Assembly: GCF_900129005.1 (NCBI RefSeq)
Contig: NZ_FQUN01000009.1
Coordinates: 186,001 to 250,000 of the forward strand
Length of the DNA: 64,000 bases
Origin: Leeuwenhoekiella marinoflava DSM 3653
Lineage (GTDB): Bacteria; Bacteroidota; Bacteroidia; Flavobacteriales; Flavobacteriaceae
Direction of reading: 5' to 3'
Of this stretch, positions 43,700 through 53,721 are shown one piece after another. The notes under the pieces are model-generated. The model made no database searches, was not told the DNA's origin, and saw nothing but the letters and a program-made list of their open reading frames with translations. Position numbers and translations under genes: made by a program. Each line of letters opens with the position of its first letter. Position 1 is the first letter of the stretch.

Positions 43700-46600
43700 T
43701 TAGTTTGCCTGGTTGAAGTCTTCCACAATTTTAAAAATCACATCAGCTTGTTTCTCCGTAAAAACGCCATCTATACCCATACTGTGGAAGTTTTTAAAAG
43801 GTGAATCATATAGTTTACTAGGCTCGATGGTTCCATTTGTGGTTAAGAATTTCTTGATGGTATCCAGAAACTCTATTTGAATGGCATTAAGCCGAAAGTC
43901 ATTGATGAATTTAGCGAAAGTAGCATCTACCTTTTCGGGACTTAAGCCCATTAATGACACGATAAATTTTACTAGGCTAAACTGAGTACCTAATTCTTTT
44001 TCGATGGCTTCTTTTTCTATACCACCCGTAAATAGTATGTTCTCTAATACTTCCAATTCTTCTTTCGTAATGGTCTCCCCTTTTCTTATCCTTGCTATTG
44101 TAATATGATCTTCATTTTTACGTATCAATTCTTCTAGGCGATAGACATTATTTTGAAAAGGTGACGGTGCATATATAGGATCACCCTCACTTGCCATTCC
44201 TCCTGCAACAATTTTGTCTTCAATAATATAATCTGCAAAGTCTGTAGTTACATAACGTTGGTCTATTGGATCTATATATTTTACGAGCTCACGCACTCCT
44301 TTTCTTAGTTTTTCAAGATGAACGATGCCTTCTACTTTCCAGAAATCCTCTTCCAGCGGTAACTTGATTAATGCTTCTTTAGATTTGACAGCCGGTATTG
44401 TTGTTTTCTTTAATAGCTTTTTTGATGTACTTACTACTTTTGAAATAGGTATCATAAAGCTATTCATATATTCTTCGCTATTAGGTGTTTCTAGTCTTTT
44501 CGTGATTAATGTAAATAGTAATTTGTCATAATACCTGGCTAAGTCTGTATCTCCTTTTTGTGGTTTTACTAAAGATGCTAATTCATCTTCTATACGTTTG
44601 ACATCACGCTTTGATAAATGATTCCAGACTTCCCGATTATCGTTCCCAAATTCGTGGACAATTTCTAGTTTCATTTTTACATCAAACCGCTCTAAATCCA
44701 GTGTGGAAATATCTCGATGCAAACCATCTAATAATTCGGTTCTAAAATCTTGTAATGATTTATCATCTATAAACTGATTGCTTTTTAAATATTCTGCAAG
44801 TCGTAATCGTAAACCAAATAAAATCTCCGTCAAACTCTTTTGTGAGCTTGTTTCAATACCCTCTGGGTTTTCATTAAAAAATTCAAAATTGCCACATAAA
44901 TCAAAAATCAAGAAATGTGTTTTGTCCTCACCTGCTCCAAACAAATCTGGACGTAATCTAGAACCACGACCAATCATTTGCCAAAATTTAGAATATGATT
45001 TTACTGGCTTATAAAACACGAGATTAACACAACTGGGTGCATCAATCCCTGTATCCATCATATCTACTGAAATAGCTATTTGTGGTAAACGTTCTTTCTC
45101 TTCGTCACAAAAACGATTTATAAACTCTTTAGCTTTAGGCTCATTATGGGTTATTACTTTTACATAATCATTACCAAATTGTTCTTTATCGAGCTCCATA
45201 AAGGTATCTTTAAGAAACTGTGCGTGTTTTTGGTTTTTAGCAAAAATTATGGTCTTACCTAATTCGTCACCACCACGTTTTTTAATACCATGTTCAAGTA
45301 CATATCGCAAGGTTTCTATAGCAGTAGGTTTATTAAATAACCAACTATTTAATTCTGAAGAGGCTATCCATTCATTACCTGTTGCTTCTTCACCGTCTAA
45401 TATTTCTTCTTCAAATTCTTCCTTTTCTTCATCAGACAATTCATCGTATTTAATCCCTTCACGAAGAAATTTAGTAGGAATTTCAATCGTGTTGTATGGT
45501 GATAAATGTTTATTATCTACTGCTTCTTGAAAGGTATATGCATCTGTAGGCGATTTATCCGCCAGCCCAAAAATGTGATAGGTGTTTTTGTCAATACTAT
45601 TTTTTGGTGTTGCTGTAAGCCCTAAGAATAAGGCATCGAAATACTCAAATATGGCTTGGTATTTTTTATATATAGAACGGTGTGCCTCATCAATTATAAT
45701 TAAATCGAAATGTCCAACGCCATAAAAACGCGCTTCTTCATCACGACTACGATCTATTAAACCCATCATTGTTTGATAGGTGGAAAACGCAAAGCGTGCG
45801 TCTGGATTGTCTTTTTCTTCTAATAGATTGACACTAGTATGCTCTGGTAAATGCTTTACAAAGTTGCGCTTTGCTTGATCTACTAAACTAGTTCTGTCTG
45901 CTAAAAATAAAATACGTTTTGCCCAATTGCATTCTAGCATTAATTTTGAAAATGCAATAGATGTTCTTGTTTTACCTGTTCCTGTAGCTAATACTAAAAG
46001 TGCACCACGATTAGTTCCTATTAATTTACCATCGCTTTTATCATTACCTGCAAAATGTTCTGTAATACTTTTTATGGCACGCATTTGATACGAACGTCCT
46101 GAAATCTCTGTATCAATTGGTGCTGTACGAATATCCATGCGGTGTGTACGACGAAACATTGCTGTTTGTAATTCTGCTTTGGTATAAAAACCGTGAACTC
46201 GACGTGATTGTTTATAGAACTGATCGTCCCATAAGAAAATTTCATAACCATTACTGTAGTACATTACTGGTCGACGACCATGCATTTTTTCTAAACTATC
46301 GGCATACAGTTGTGCTTGATTTTCACCTTTACTCGCACTTTCCAAGGTTCGTTTTGCTTCTACTAGCGCTAATGGTAAACCATCGTCATCCCATAGTACA
46401 TAATCTACATATCCAGTTTCCGACTTATTTGTAGACTTTGGCATGTATTGCACCTTATATTCTTTATCGTTTATTCCCTTTAAATCCCAACCTGCTTCAC
46501 GAAGTGCTACATCTATAAGATATTTGCGTGTCTCTGCTTCGTTACGTGGGTGGTTGACTTCATCTTCTACATTAGCCTCTACTTTATTTGCTTCTATTTG

Positions 46601-47188
46601 CGCTTGTAGTGCTTCAATTTGCTTCTTAAATAATTCATTTTCATCAGCCAATTGCTGCCTTTCGGCTTCTTTGGCTTTTAGTTGCTCTTGATACGTGTCT
46701 AGTTCTTTATCAAGTTGCTTTTGTAGTTGCTGTATTTGTTTTCGTGATAGTGTACTACCACCTTCTTTAGGAATGTAATGAAAATCGAAAATTCCGATTT
46801 CATTTACTGGTTCTTTTGCATATGATTTGATAAACCACTTCCCAAAATAGAAGAGTGCCTCTATAGCTTTGTGTGAATCTATATCGTTTACAGGTTTATT
46901 GTGTGCTGCTAAGTTTCCTGCATTCTTAATAATGAATAATTCATTATATAATTTATGATTGAATTGTTCTTTAAATTCTGGCTGTACTAATAAGTTATGT
47001 AAGGTGGTGTTATATTGTTGCTCCAGGTCTTCATCATTAGCATACATCCAATTTATAGCTTCTTCTAACGCCATACGACTATACACAAGTGATGTACGTG
47101 GGTCTGTAATAACCAACTGTTCTGCCTTAACCGCTCTATCATGAAAAGTGGCAAACTCGTTTTTAAGAAACTGGAAATTTGAATTCAT
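43700..47188 (-). CDS. hsdR: Type I restriction enzyme, HsdR subunit
   Basis: The 1162-residue protein begins with a DUF4145-like helical domain (SLVYSRMALEEAINWMYAND, KNAGNLAAHN) and a coiled coil (about 150-220). The nuclease has YVDYVLWDDDGLPLALVEAKRT (about 255-277). The helicase has Walker A LVLATGTGKTRTSIAF (about 397-412), DLIIIDEAHRSIY (about 497), GLTATPKN and QMIGRGSRLRPDLF. The C-terminal part (about 850-1150) matches the EcoEI R/DUF3387-like end. It is the motor and cutter of the system; its partners HsdM and HsdS are 4 kb upstream, parted by the reverse transcriptase trio. All motifs are intact. Confidence 0.95.
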   Translation of the reverse strand: MNSNFQFLKNEFATFHDRAVKAEQLVITDPRTSLVYSRMALEEAINWMYANDEDLEQQYNTTLHNLLVQPEFKEQFNHKLYNELFIIKNAGNLAAHNKPVNDIDSHKAIEALFYFGKWFIKSYAKEPVNEIGIFDFHYIPKEGGSTLSRKQIQQLQKQLDKELDTYQEQLKAKEAERQQLADENELFKKQIEALQAQIEANKVEANVEDEVNHPRNEAETRKYLIDVALREAGWDLKGINDKEYKVQYMPKSTNKSETGYVDYVLWDDDGLPLALVEAKRTLESASKGENQAQLYADSLEKMHGRRPVMYYSNGYEIFLWDDQFYKQSRRVHGFYTKAELQTAMFRRTHRMDIRTAPIDTEISGRSYQMRAIKSITEHFAGNDKSDGKLIGTNRGALLVLATGTGKTRTSIAFSKLMLECNWAKRILFLADRTSLVDQAKRNFVKHLPEHTSVNLLEEKDNPDARFAFSTYQTMMGLIDRSRDEEARFYGVGHFDLIIIDEAHRSIYKKYQAIFEYFDALFLGLTATPKNSIDKNTYHIFGLADKSPTDAYTFQEAVDNKHLSPYNTIEIPTKFLREGIKYDELSDEEKEEFEEEILDGEEATGNEWIASSELNSWLFNKPTAIETLRYVLEHGIKKRGGDELGKTIIFAKNQKHAQFLKDTFMELDKEQFGNDYVKVITHNEPKAKEFINRFCDEEKERLPQIAISVDMMDTGIDAPSCVNLVFYKPVKSYSKFWQMIGRGSRLRPDLFGAGEDKTHFLIFDLCGNFEFFNENPEGIETSSQKSLTEILFGLRLRLAEYLKSNQFIDDKSLQDFRTELLDGLHRDISTLDLERFDVKMKLEIVHEFGNDNREVWNHLSKRDVKRIEDELASLVKPQKGDTDLARYYDKLLFTLITKRLETPNSEEYMNSFMIPISKVVSTSKKLLKKTTIPAVKSKEALIKLPLEEDFWKVEGIVHLEKLRKGVRELVKYIDPIDQRYVTTDFADYIIEDKIVAGGMASEGDPIYAPSPFQNNVYRLEELIRKNEDHITIARIRKGETITKEELEVLENILFTGGIEKEAIEKELGTQFSLVKFIVSLMGLSPEKVDATFAKFINDFRLNAIQIEFLDTIKKFLTTNGTIEPSKLYDSPFKNFHSMGIDGVFTEKQADVIFKIVEDFNQAN

Positions 47189-47200
47189 ACTTCTAATATA

Positions 47201-47782
47201 CTAATGTGTTCGGAAAGTATTCCATTTTGTTTTTAAAATACCTGCTAATGCTACTTCATAAAAATACAATTCATAGTCATTTAATACTGGATATAGCGCC
47301 ACCTTAAAATTTCTCAAAATCTCCCTTTTAGGCTCTAGAATACTATTACTAGAACTTGCTCTAGTAAGATCTTCATTTTCATTTTTTGCCATTAAATAAG
47401 CAAGGGTTGACTCATTATGCAATTTACCAAAACCGTGCTGTCTTAGTCTTCTATATACAGTTCTACTAATACCAACATATACTGGTCTTACTTTACAATC
47501 CATCTCCTCTCCAAAAACATACAAGCCTTTAAACTCATTATTAGATTTTACTTTTCCTGATTTTATATTTGGAAGATATCCCAACTCATTAAATGCTTTT
47601 TTATTACGTATCACTGAATACTCTGGTTGAACGGTACAAGTCTTATGTAACTCAAAATATAAATCTGCAATCGTTGAACATTTTTTATGATTTAATCTCT
47701 TAATAACATTTAAGGAAATGTCATTTGCTTTATCTAGCAAAAGGTTTAGATTTTTTGGATATACTTCTTCTTTGAAATTCAT
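47201..47782 (-). CDS. GIY-YIG domain protein
   Basis: The 193-residue protein has a helical first part (1-80) and a GIY-YIG nuclease-like domain: GLYVFGEE (86-93) in place of GIY, VYVGISRTVYRRLRQHG (101-117) with YVG, Arg and His of the active site, and Glu 176 in YFYEVALAGILKTKWNTF. All the catalytic positions are plausible. It could be a DNA or RNA nickase. Its ATG overlaps the stop of the preceding 431-residue protein gene as TAATG, and hsdR follows in 12 bp. I know no named defence family with this protein plus a reverse transcriptase. Confidence 0.8.
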   Translation of the reverse strand: MNFKEEVYPKNLNLLLDKANDISLNVIKRLNHKKCSTIADLYFELHKTCTVQPEYSVIRNKKAFNELGYLPNIKSGKVKSNNEFKGLYVFGEEMDCKVRPVYVGISRTVYRRLRQHGFGKLHNESTLAYLMAKNENEDLTRASSSNSILEPKREILRNFKVALYPVLNDYELYFYEVALAGILKTKWNTFRTH

Positions 47783-49077
47783 TATTTAATTAAAACCGTT
47801 TTAAATGCTTTTTTAACTTCATTAATTAAATTAATCAGACTTGTTAAATCTTTTTTATTTGTATCTAATATTTGTAATTCTTTAAACGGAATACTTATAC
47901 TTAGTTCGTAACCAAAAGAAATGTCAAATTGAGAACGATTAGAGTCAATTAACTTTTCATCCCATTTACAGTATTTTTTCCATTCATAATCATCATCAAA
48001 AACATTATCAAGTAGGTTTTTAATAGTATCCCAATGCAAACTTCTTTTCTTTCTGCCAGAGTGATTATAAAAATTAGCTTTGGTATATAGTGGCTTTTTA
48101 AAATCTTTTTCTCCTGCCCATAGTCCAGTTATATAACTTTGACCAGAAAATTTAATATGGTAATTTTTATTAATTTTTCTATCCTCGTTATTTATATAAA
48201 GCGTTTTTTTAAACTGAGGTTCTCCTTCACTTTTAAAAATATGGTAACCTTGTGCTTTAGTATTACCAGGATATACAGAAAAACGAACCTCCTCTGTCTT
48301 TTGGTTTAAGTATATAAGAACTTCTTCTGCCCAACCAAAATTACATTTAATACCCAAACGATTATTAATTGCTGTATTGTCTGAGTTTTCAATAGCATCA
48401 TTTAACCTTTTTGAAATACTACTACTATTTTCAGTAAAGCTCAATACACTTAGTGACAATTGCGGTAGCCATTGGTAGTTGTGCATTTTTATGTACGAAA
48501 TAAAATTATCTAATAACCTAGATTCTTTTTTTATAGCAAACTGATAATTGTTTACACGAACTGCAATTTGCATAATTAATGGCCAATTAAAATCTACAGC
48601 TGTAACATCGTTTTGGATTGTTAAAGACTCGTTACCTTTAATCGTATTATATGCTTGGTTATATAATTGTGCTGTACTATTATGATTATTAGGTTTAACT
48701 TCAAAAATGATAGCCATGTTATCTATTTGAATAAACATATCAGTAATTGCATTATAATCTTGATCGTGATTTTGATTATAGAAATCATTTCCCATAGCAT
48801 CACCACTTATGCGTACTGCAAATAAATGATCAAAACCTTCTATAGTTTCTACAGGTTTTTGAATATCAATTTCTATTGGGTTTTTATTTGTATAATCATC
48901 AAAAAGGTTACTGTAAGCATTCTCTTTTTGATTCAAAATATATTTTAAAAACTGATGTAAAAACACATCGTTTTCTTGTAAAGCGATTGCTAAAGCCCTA
49001 GTTAGATCGTCTTCTAACTGGTAGTTCTCTCTATTTACTTTTGTATAAGTCTTGTAGATGTTTAAGTATTTATTCAT
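47782..49077 (-). CDS. Putative PD-(D/E)XK-like protein linked to a reverse transcriptase
   Basis: The 431-residue protein has no family that I recognise. About residues 115-145 read AITDMFIQIDNMAIIFEVKPNN, an Asp then a strand with Glu-x-Lys, the core of PD-(D/E)XK nucleases. Before it, NRENYQLEDDLTRALAIALQEND (about 15-37) resembles the conserved Glu helix at the start of such domains. The second half (about 240-431) is strand-rich and basic, with KKSLHWDTIKN-like and YELSISIPFKELQIL segments. It overlaps the reverse transcriptase by 8 bp and couples to the GIY-YIG gene as TAATG. A nuclease effector or guide-binding protein is an inference. Confidence 0.7.
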   Translation of the reverse strand: MNKYLNIYKTYTKVNRENYQLEDDLTRALAIALQENDVFLHQFLKYILNQKENAYSNLFDDYTNKNPIEIDIQKPVETIEGFDHLFAVRISGDAMGNDFYNQNHDQDYNAITDMFIQIDNMAIIFEVKPNNHNSTAQLYNQAYNTIKGNESLTIQNDVTAVDFNWPLIMQIAVRVNNYQFAIKKESRLLDNFISYIKMHNYQWLPQLSLSVLSFTENSSSISKRLNDAIENSDNTAINNRLGIKCNFGWAEEVLIYLNQKTEEVRFSVYPGNTKAQGYHIFKSEGEPQFKKTLYINNEDRKINKNYHIKFSGQSYITGLWAGEKDFKKPLYTKANFYNHSGRKKRSLHWDTIKNLLDNVFDDDYEWKKYCKWDEKLIDSNRSQFDISFGYELSISIPFKELQILDTNKKDLTSLINLINEVKKAFKTVLIK

Positions 49078-50599
49078 TTTTAAATATTTCTATCTTTTTA
49101 ATTGCACCAACCATCAACTCATTAAATCTTCTCCAGCTTTTTCTTGATTGCTTTTTAATTTGATTACCATTATTAAACTCAAAGAATGATGCATTTGCCT
49201 TTTCTACATAACTTAGGTAATTGCCCCAATCGTATCGTGTTGTTTTAGTCTTACCATTATAAATCTGCCTTCTTTTAGCACCCTTGTAAGTAAAACGTTT
49301 GAATAATGAACTTTTATGAATTTTATCATCGGTAGTATCTGCGTTGATAGTTAAAGAAGTGACTCTCTTAAAAGCTCGCTTCATAGAACGATTAAATTTT
49401 GAATAACCAGCAGTCTTTATCAAAGCACGTTGCCCATCATACTCAAAACCTAAATATTCTAATTTTTTATTTTTTTCTTTACCCGTGTTTTCATCAACTT
49501 CAATACCTTTAAATTTTCCATCTTCCTGATGAAAATGATATACTTTTGTTTTATCTGGGTGTATTTCTAATTTAGCTTTATCCTCTACTAAAAAGCGTAT
49601 TCTTTTAATAGCTTCTTCTTGCTTATCTCTTGGCACTACTATGATTAGATCATCACTATACCGTTGATAAAATCCTTTTATGCTATTGCCATCTACATAA
49701 TCTTGAACTTCTTGATCAAAATCTAACAAATAAATATTAGCTAATGTTGCACTTAGTGCTGTGCCTTGAGGTATACCCTTTTTTGCATTAGATTTTGAAA
49801 TTAAATGCAAACTATTCTTTAAAAAATCAGCTTTCTCACAAAACGCTATGGCATTATTATCTTTTAAAAACCGTTTGTGTTTTATTGGTTTTTGCCTTTT
49901 TATATTTGTCTTTGGATCATTTGCTGTTTTCGTTTTAACCCATATTTCGTCTTTATAGTTTCTAAACAATAAGTCCTCATTTACATATCTCATATCAATT
50001 AAAGATTTGTAAACTCTAAAATGATCCTTAGGAAGCGTTATTGAACCATCCCAAACTTCTGCCCATTTTTGTTTAAGAATTTTGTGATCTAAGCTGTCAA
50101 AGAATTTAGTTACATCTGCGACAATAACAGTCAGCTCTTTATCTTGATTATCCTTTATAAACTGAAACGTTTCTAAAGCAAAATCTATATTGCATTTATT
50201 TTTGTTTTTCTTTCCTTTAATTTCTATTTTTCTATAGGCTACTATAGATTTATCGAAACTTTTAGTTTTGAGTAAATCATTATATTTTTTGGAAAGTAGA
50301 TAACTGTAGTAAGAATAAATTTGAGCATCAAAATGACTAGCAAAATATATTTCTCTTGCTTTGGGTTTACCTTTAACTCTTGTGCGTTTTTTACTTTTAT
50401 TAAGTAAACCTTTTGTATTCGCTCTAAATTTTCTTTGGAAAATAGTGCGGTGTAAAAAAGGAAGAAAACTATGCTTTGCAACTTTATTTTCATCCATAAT
50501 ATAACCTTCCAATTTAGAGGTGTCTTTACGCTCTAATGGAAAACCTATATGTGGATACTTTTTAAATTTAATCCAAGGATGTTCTTCTTTCTTCTTCAT
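49070..50599 (-). CDS. Reverse transcriptase, defence-associated (UG/DRT-like)
   Basis: The 509-residue protein has the order of RT motifs: REIYFASHFDAQIYSYYSYLLS (about 82-103, palm entry), TVIVADVTKFFDSLDHKI (Asp 162), NAKKGIPQGTALSATLANIYL (271-291) and YQRYSDDLIIVV (311-322) with catalytic D316/D317. A thumb-like part ends near 420, and a basic C-terminal tail (FNNGNQIKKQSRKSWRRFNEL) follows. It lacks group II intron maturase and CRISPR-Cas1 domains and no retron-like msr-msd is plain, so it fits the unknown-group/DRT defence RTs. The exact class cannot be told. It should copy a still unseen template RNA. Confidence 0.85.
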   Translation of the reverse strand: MKKKEEHPWIKFKKYPHIGFPLERKDTSKLEGYIMDENKVAKHSFLPFLHRTIFQRKFRANTKGLLNKSKKRTRVKGKPKAREIYFASHFDAQIYSYYSYLLSKKYNDLLKTKSFDKSIVAYRKIEIKGKKNKNKCNIDFALETFQFIKDNQDKELTVIVADVTKFFDSLDHKILKQKWAEVWDGSITLPKDHFRVYKSLIDMRYVNEDLLFRNYKDEIWVKTKTANDPKTNIKRQKPIKHKRFLKDNNAIAFCEKADFLKNSLHLISKSNAKKGIPQGTALSATLANIYLLDFDQEVQDYVDGNSIKGFYQRYSDDLIIVVPRDKQEEAIKRIRFLVEDKAKLEIHPDKTKVYHFHQEDGKFKGIEVDENTGKEKNKKLEYLGFEYDGQRALIKTAGYSKFNRSMKRAFKRVTSLTINADTTDDKIHKSSLFKRFTYKGAKRRQIYNGKTKTTRYDWGNYLSYVEKANASFFEFNNGNQIKKQSRKSWRRFNELMVGAIKKIEIFKNE

Positions 50600-51018
50600 T
50601 ATAAAAATAAGGGTCGAGATTCGCTAGTAGCAGGCTTATGATTGAACAATGCTCTGTCGGTAGTTTCACCATAAAATGGCTATAATACCGCTACACTTTT
50701 CAGGTATAATAATTGCTTATATTGTGATAGAGGTCATTAAAATAACATATCAACGTATGAACAACATTAAACTAAACAACTTAACAAGCACATTTCTGGC
50801 TGTTTTATCAATTGCAGCTAAAATAAATTCAACTTCTCTTGACATTGGTATTTAGCACTCACTTGACGTATATCTCAAATGATAATAATTGTGCGAAACG
50901 TTCTTCTCGGCCACTCGACCCTATTTTGTTAAATTTATATTCTTTTTATTAATTTCATAATTATAATTTTTTTTTATTAATGAGATTGCCACGTCCTACG
51001 TCCTCGCAATGACACCAA
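50600..51018. other. 419-bp non-coding interval upstream of the reverse transcriptase
   Basis: No supported gene. It separates hsdS from the RT. In other defence RT systems the stretch next to the RT gene often encodes the template RNA, so a structured RNA could lie here, but I see no strong hairpin that proves it. At 50981-51013 the segment GAGATTGCCACG, TCCTACG, TCCTCGCAATGAC resembles a dispersed flavobacterial repeat. A 32-codon hydrophobic frame on the plus strand (50757-50855) is not called. Confidence 0.5.
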
Positions 51019-52185
51019 CTACACCAACTCCCCTTTAAACGCTTTTTGCAATAAGCAATTAAACAAATCTTCACTTTCTTTTAACTCTTGTTTGGCTAAG
51101 GCTTTTTGTTGCTCAATTAACACTATTTTTTCTGCAAATTGATTTTGAAGATTAATAGGTGGTGCAATGAATGGAAACTTTTTAAAGCTTGCCATTGGTG
51201 GAAAATTAGGAATTCCTGCACCTCTATTAGCCCCAAAATATTTATCTCTAAAATTCTGTTGTGTAAAATGAAAAACAAAAAAGTCTTTTCTCATTTTTTG
51301 CTCATCTAATGTTATTTTTAATAAGGCTTGATTGATAATGCCTTTCTTGGCATCTTTAGGAATAATTGCAAGTTTACCCAAATATACACCTGAACAACTT
51401 ATAATTATATCTCCTGGTTTAACTTCAAATCCTTTCAGTCTTTTAAAATTTTTGTCATCAATATAATATCTCTCAAAATTGAAATTATTATTTAACGCAT
51501 GGTATTGCTCATATACTAAATAACCTTGTTCTACAAATATTTCTTTTTTCAAAGCGCCACCAAAAGGACCTCTTTTTATAGAACCTTTTTCATTGACTAC
51601 CAATTGCTCTATTGTCCTCGTCTTCCAATTTTTTGGATTATTCACAACATCCCCAAACATATCCAAAAAGATAGATTGTGCTAGCAAGTCGTATTCTGTG
51701 AGTAGTTGTTTGGTTTTATTGCGTAAGGCTGCTGCATCGTCTAGTATGCTGGCGATGTGTTTTTGGGTTTCAGATTTATTATTTTGAATGTCAATTTTAG
51801 GAAAAGGAATTTCTTTATTAGAAAATCTTGAAATCCAATATCGTTTATGAAGTTGCGTGTCAATTCTAACTTGTTTCATTTGTTGATACACATACTTTAA
51901 ATCAACAAAATCCCCCTTTGGTATCAGTATTTTCATTGCAGAGGATTTCACTTTAAAAGGAAAATTCACATAATGAAAAGAAGTCGTAAAGTCATCAAAA
52001 ATTATAGCAGGAACATTTTTGAATATTCCTTCCTGATCGTTAGTATATCCAAGCAGAAAAGATTTACCCGCTGTTAAAACTGGTGTTTCAAAACTATCAT
52101 CATAATCAGTTGTCTCAACTATATATTTTGTCGGTTGTTCATAATCTAAAACTTCGTTTAATTTTTTATATTCTAAATTCATCAT
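51019..52185 (-). CDS. hsdS: Type I restriction enzyme, HsdS specificity subunit
   Basis: The 388-residue protein has two target recognition domains and the conserved helical spacers. The middle reads QKHIASILDDAAALRNKTKQLLTEYDLLAQSIFLDMFGD (about 145-190), and the end IVLIEQQKALAKQELKESEDLFNCLLQKAFKGEL. The first TRD (1-130) is short. The second contains IKRGPFGGALKKEIFVEQGYLVYEQ and ISCSGVYLGKLAIIPK. The two domains set a bipartite DNA site. It follows HsdM after 2 bp. The second Met (52182) could also start it. Confidence 0.93.
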   Translation of the reverse strand: MMNLEYKKLNEVLDYEQPTKYIVETTDYDDSFETPVLTAGKSFLLGYTNDQEGIFKNVPAIIFDDFTTSFHYVNFPFKVKSSAMKILIPKGDFVDLKYVYQQMKQVRIDTQLHKRYWISRFSNKEIPFPKIDIQNNKSETQKHIASILDDAAALRNKTKQLLTEYDLLAQSIFLDMFGDVVNNPKNWKTRTIEQLVVNEKGSIKRGPFGGALKKEIFVEQGYLVYEQYHALNNNFNFERYYIDDKNFKRLKGFEVKPGDIIISCSGVYLGKLAIIPKDAKKGIINQALLKITLDEQKMRKDFFVFHFTQQNFRDKYFGANRGAGIPNFPPMASFKKFPFIAPPINLQNQFAEKIVLIEQQKALAKQELKESEDLFNCLLQKAFKGELV

Positions 52186-52187
52186 TA

Positions 52188-53717
52188 TTAAATAGAATTT
52201 AGATTAGCCAATATTTTATTACGTTCTTCAGATAAAAGATTGATTCTTTCAATTATTTCTGAAGGCGCATCACATTCAACTTCTTCATAAACAATTTCTT
52301 TATAGCGATTGATAGATAAATCCCAATCGTTCTCTTCAATTTCTTTAAACGGTACTAAGAAAGATTGCTCTGTTCTTGCTCGTTTATCTTGGTTACGTTT
52401 TGGATAACGGGCTAAAATATCTGGTAGGTTAAATTTACTATGTAGATTTTGTTGGTCTTCTGTAGATTCTTTCGCGAAAGCGTCACCAAACGAAAAGGCA
52501 TCAAAGACTTCAGGTGCCACTAATAGGTTACGTTTATCGTCTAGTGATTTACCATCAGCCAGCATATCATAAAACCATACGTTATTGGTGCCCCCATTAT
52601 CGGTTTTTGTAAACACCATAATAGCTGTACTTACTCCAGAATAGGGTTTAAATACACCACTGGGTAAAGAGATGACTGCTTCCAACTTATGGTTTTTTAC
52701 AATCTCGCTGCGAATACTTTTAAAGGCTTTCCCGGCTCCAAATAATACCCCATCGGGTACAATTACGGCGGCACGACCTCCTTTTTTGAGTTGGCGTAGC
52801 ATGAGGGCTAAAAAGAGTAATTCGGTTTTGGTCGTATCGGTTACATTACGTAAACCCGGTGCAATACTTTCTTTATCAATGGTGCCTTTAAAAGGTGGGT
52901 TGGCCAGGATTAAGGTGTAGGCATTGCTTACTTCATTGTCTTTACTTACGGCATCTACATCTACAATATTAGGTTCTTCTACACCATGTAAAAAGAGGTT
53001 CATCGAGGCAATACGTAGCATGGTAGCATCAAACTCGGTACCGTTAAACATGTGCTTGTTGATGTGGTCTTTATGTTTGTCTAGTTCGGTAACACTATAA
53101 TGCTTGTCTATATATTCTTTGGCAGCAACTAGAAAACCAGCTGTACCTACTGATGGATCACAAATGGTATCTTCTAGCGTAGGTTGCATCATTTCTGTCA
53201 TTAATTTAATAATGTGTCTTGGTGTTCTAAATTGGCCAGATGTACCACCACCTTCTAACTTAGATAATAAGTACTCATAAATATCGCCTTTTATATCTTG
53301 TTTAGACATATCTACACGCTCTAGCTTTTCCATTACTTGGTCTAAGGTAGCTGCTTTATTTATACCGAAAGAGGCATCTTTCATATAAGTGCTAAACAAG
53401 CTTTTTTTGCTTCCTAAACTACGAATGAAAGGGAAAATACCTTCTACAGAATCCTTAAAAATAGCATGACGCGCTTGCACGTCCATTTCTTTTAAATTCT
53501 TCCATCTAAAGTTCTGCTGTTCTGACCCGAAAATAGGGGAGTACTCTTTTTTCAAGCGTTTTGTCATACGCTCGTTACGTGTTTCGGTTTCATCTAAATC
53601 TTTTATGAAGATTAAGTATGTTAATTGTTCAACGATTGTGATGGTGTTGGATATTCCTCCAGTCCAGAAGGTATTCCAGATAGCGTCAATTTGTGATTTT
53701 AATTCTCCTGTGATCAT
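52188..53717 (-). CDS. hsdM: Type I restriction-modification enzyme, HsdM subunit
   Basis: The 509-residue protein has the N-terminal helical domain (LKSQIDAIWNTFWTGGISNTITIVEQLTYLIFIKDL) and the methylase with SAM motif TICDPSVGTAGFLVAAKEYI (about 185-204) and catalytic YTLILANPPFKGTI (about 262-275), gamma-class N6-adenine. PSGVFKPYSGVSTAIMVFTKT follows. It methylates adenine in the HsdS target. It starts 4 bp after the response regulator, whose gene and the kinase-like fusion therefore belong to the same transcript. Confidence 0.96.
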   Translation of the reverse strand: MITGELKSQIDAIWNTFWTGGISNTITIVEQLTYLIFIKDLDETETRNERMTKRLKKEYSPIFGSEQQNFRWKNLKEMDVQARHAIFKDSVEGIFPFIRSLGSKKSLFSTYMKDASFGINKAATLDQVMEKLERVDMSKQDIKGDIYEYLLSKLEGGGTSGQFRTPRHIIKLMTEMMQPTLEDTICDPSVGTAGFLVAAKEYIDKHYSVTELDKHKDHINKHMFNGTEFDATMLRIASMNLFLHGVEEPNIVDVDAVSKDNEVSNAYTLILANPPFKGTIDKESIAPGLRNVTDTTKTELLFLALMLRQLKKGGRAAVIVPDGVLFGAGKAFKSIRSEIVKNHKLEAVISLPSGVFKPYSGVSTAIMVFTKTDNGGTNNVWFYDMLADGKSLDDKRNLLVAPEVFDAFSFGDAFAKESTEDQQNLHSKFNLPDILARYPKRNQDKRARTEQSFLVPFKEIEENDWDLSINRYKEIVYEEVECDAPSEIIERINLLSEERNKILANLNSI

Positions 53718-53721
53718 GTAT

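Noticed and set aside
50757-50855. A 32-residue hydrophobic frame on the plus strand (MNNIKLNNLTSTFLAVLSIA) between hsdS and the RT
   Set aside because: Too short, no clear ribosome site, and in AT-rich DNA such frames arise by chance. A small toxin is possible but not supported.
49070-51018. A retron or group II intron at the reverse transcriptase
   Set aside because: No maturase or endonuclease domain and no visible msr-msd inverted-repeat pair; the gene is tightly coupled to two protein partners.
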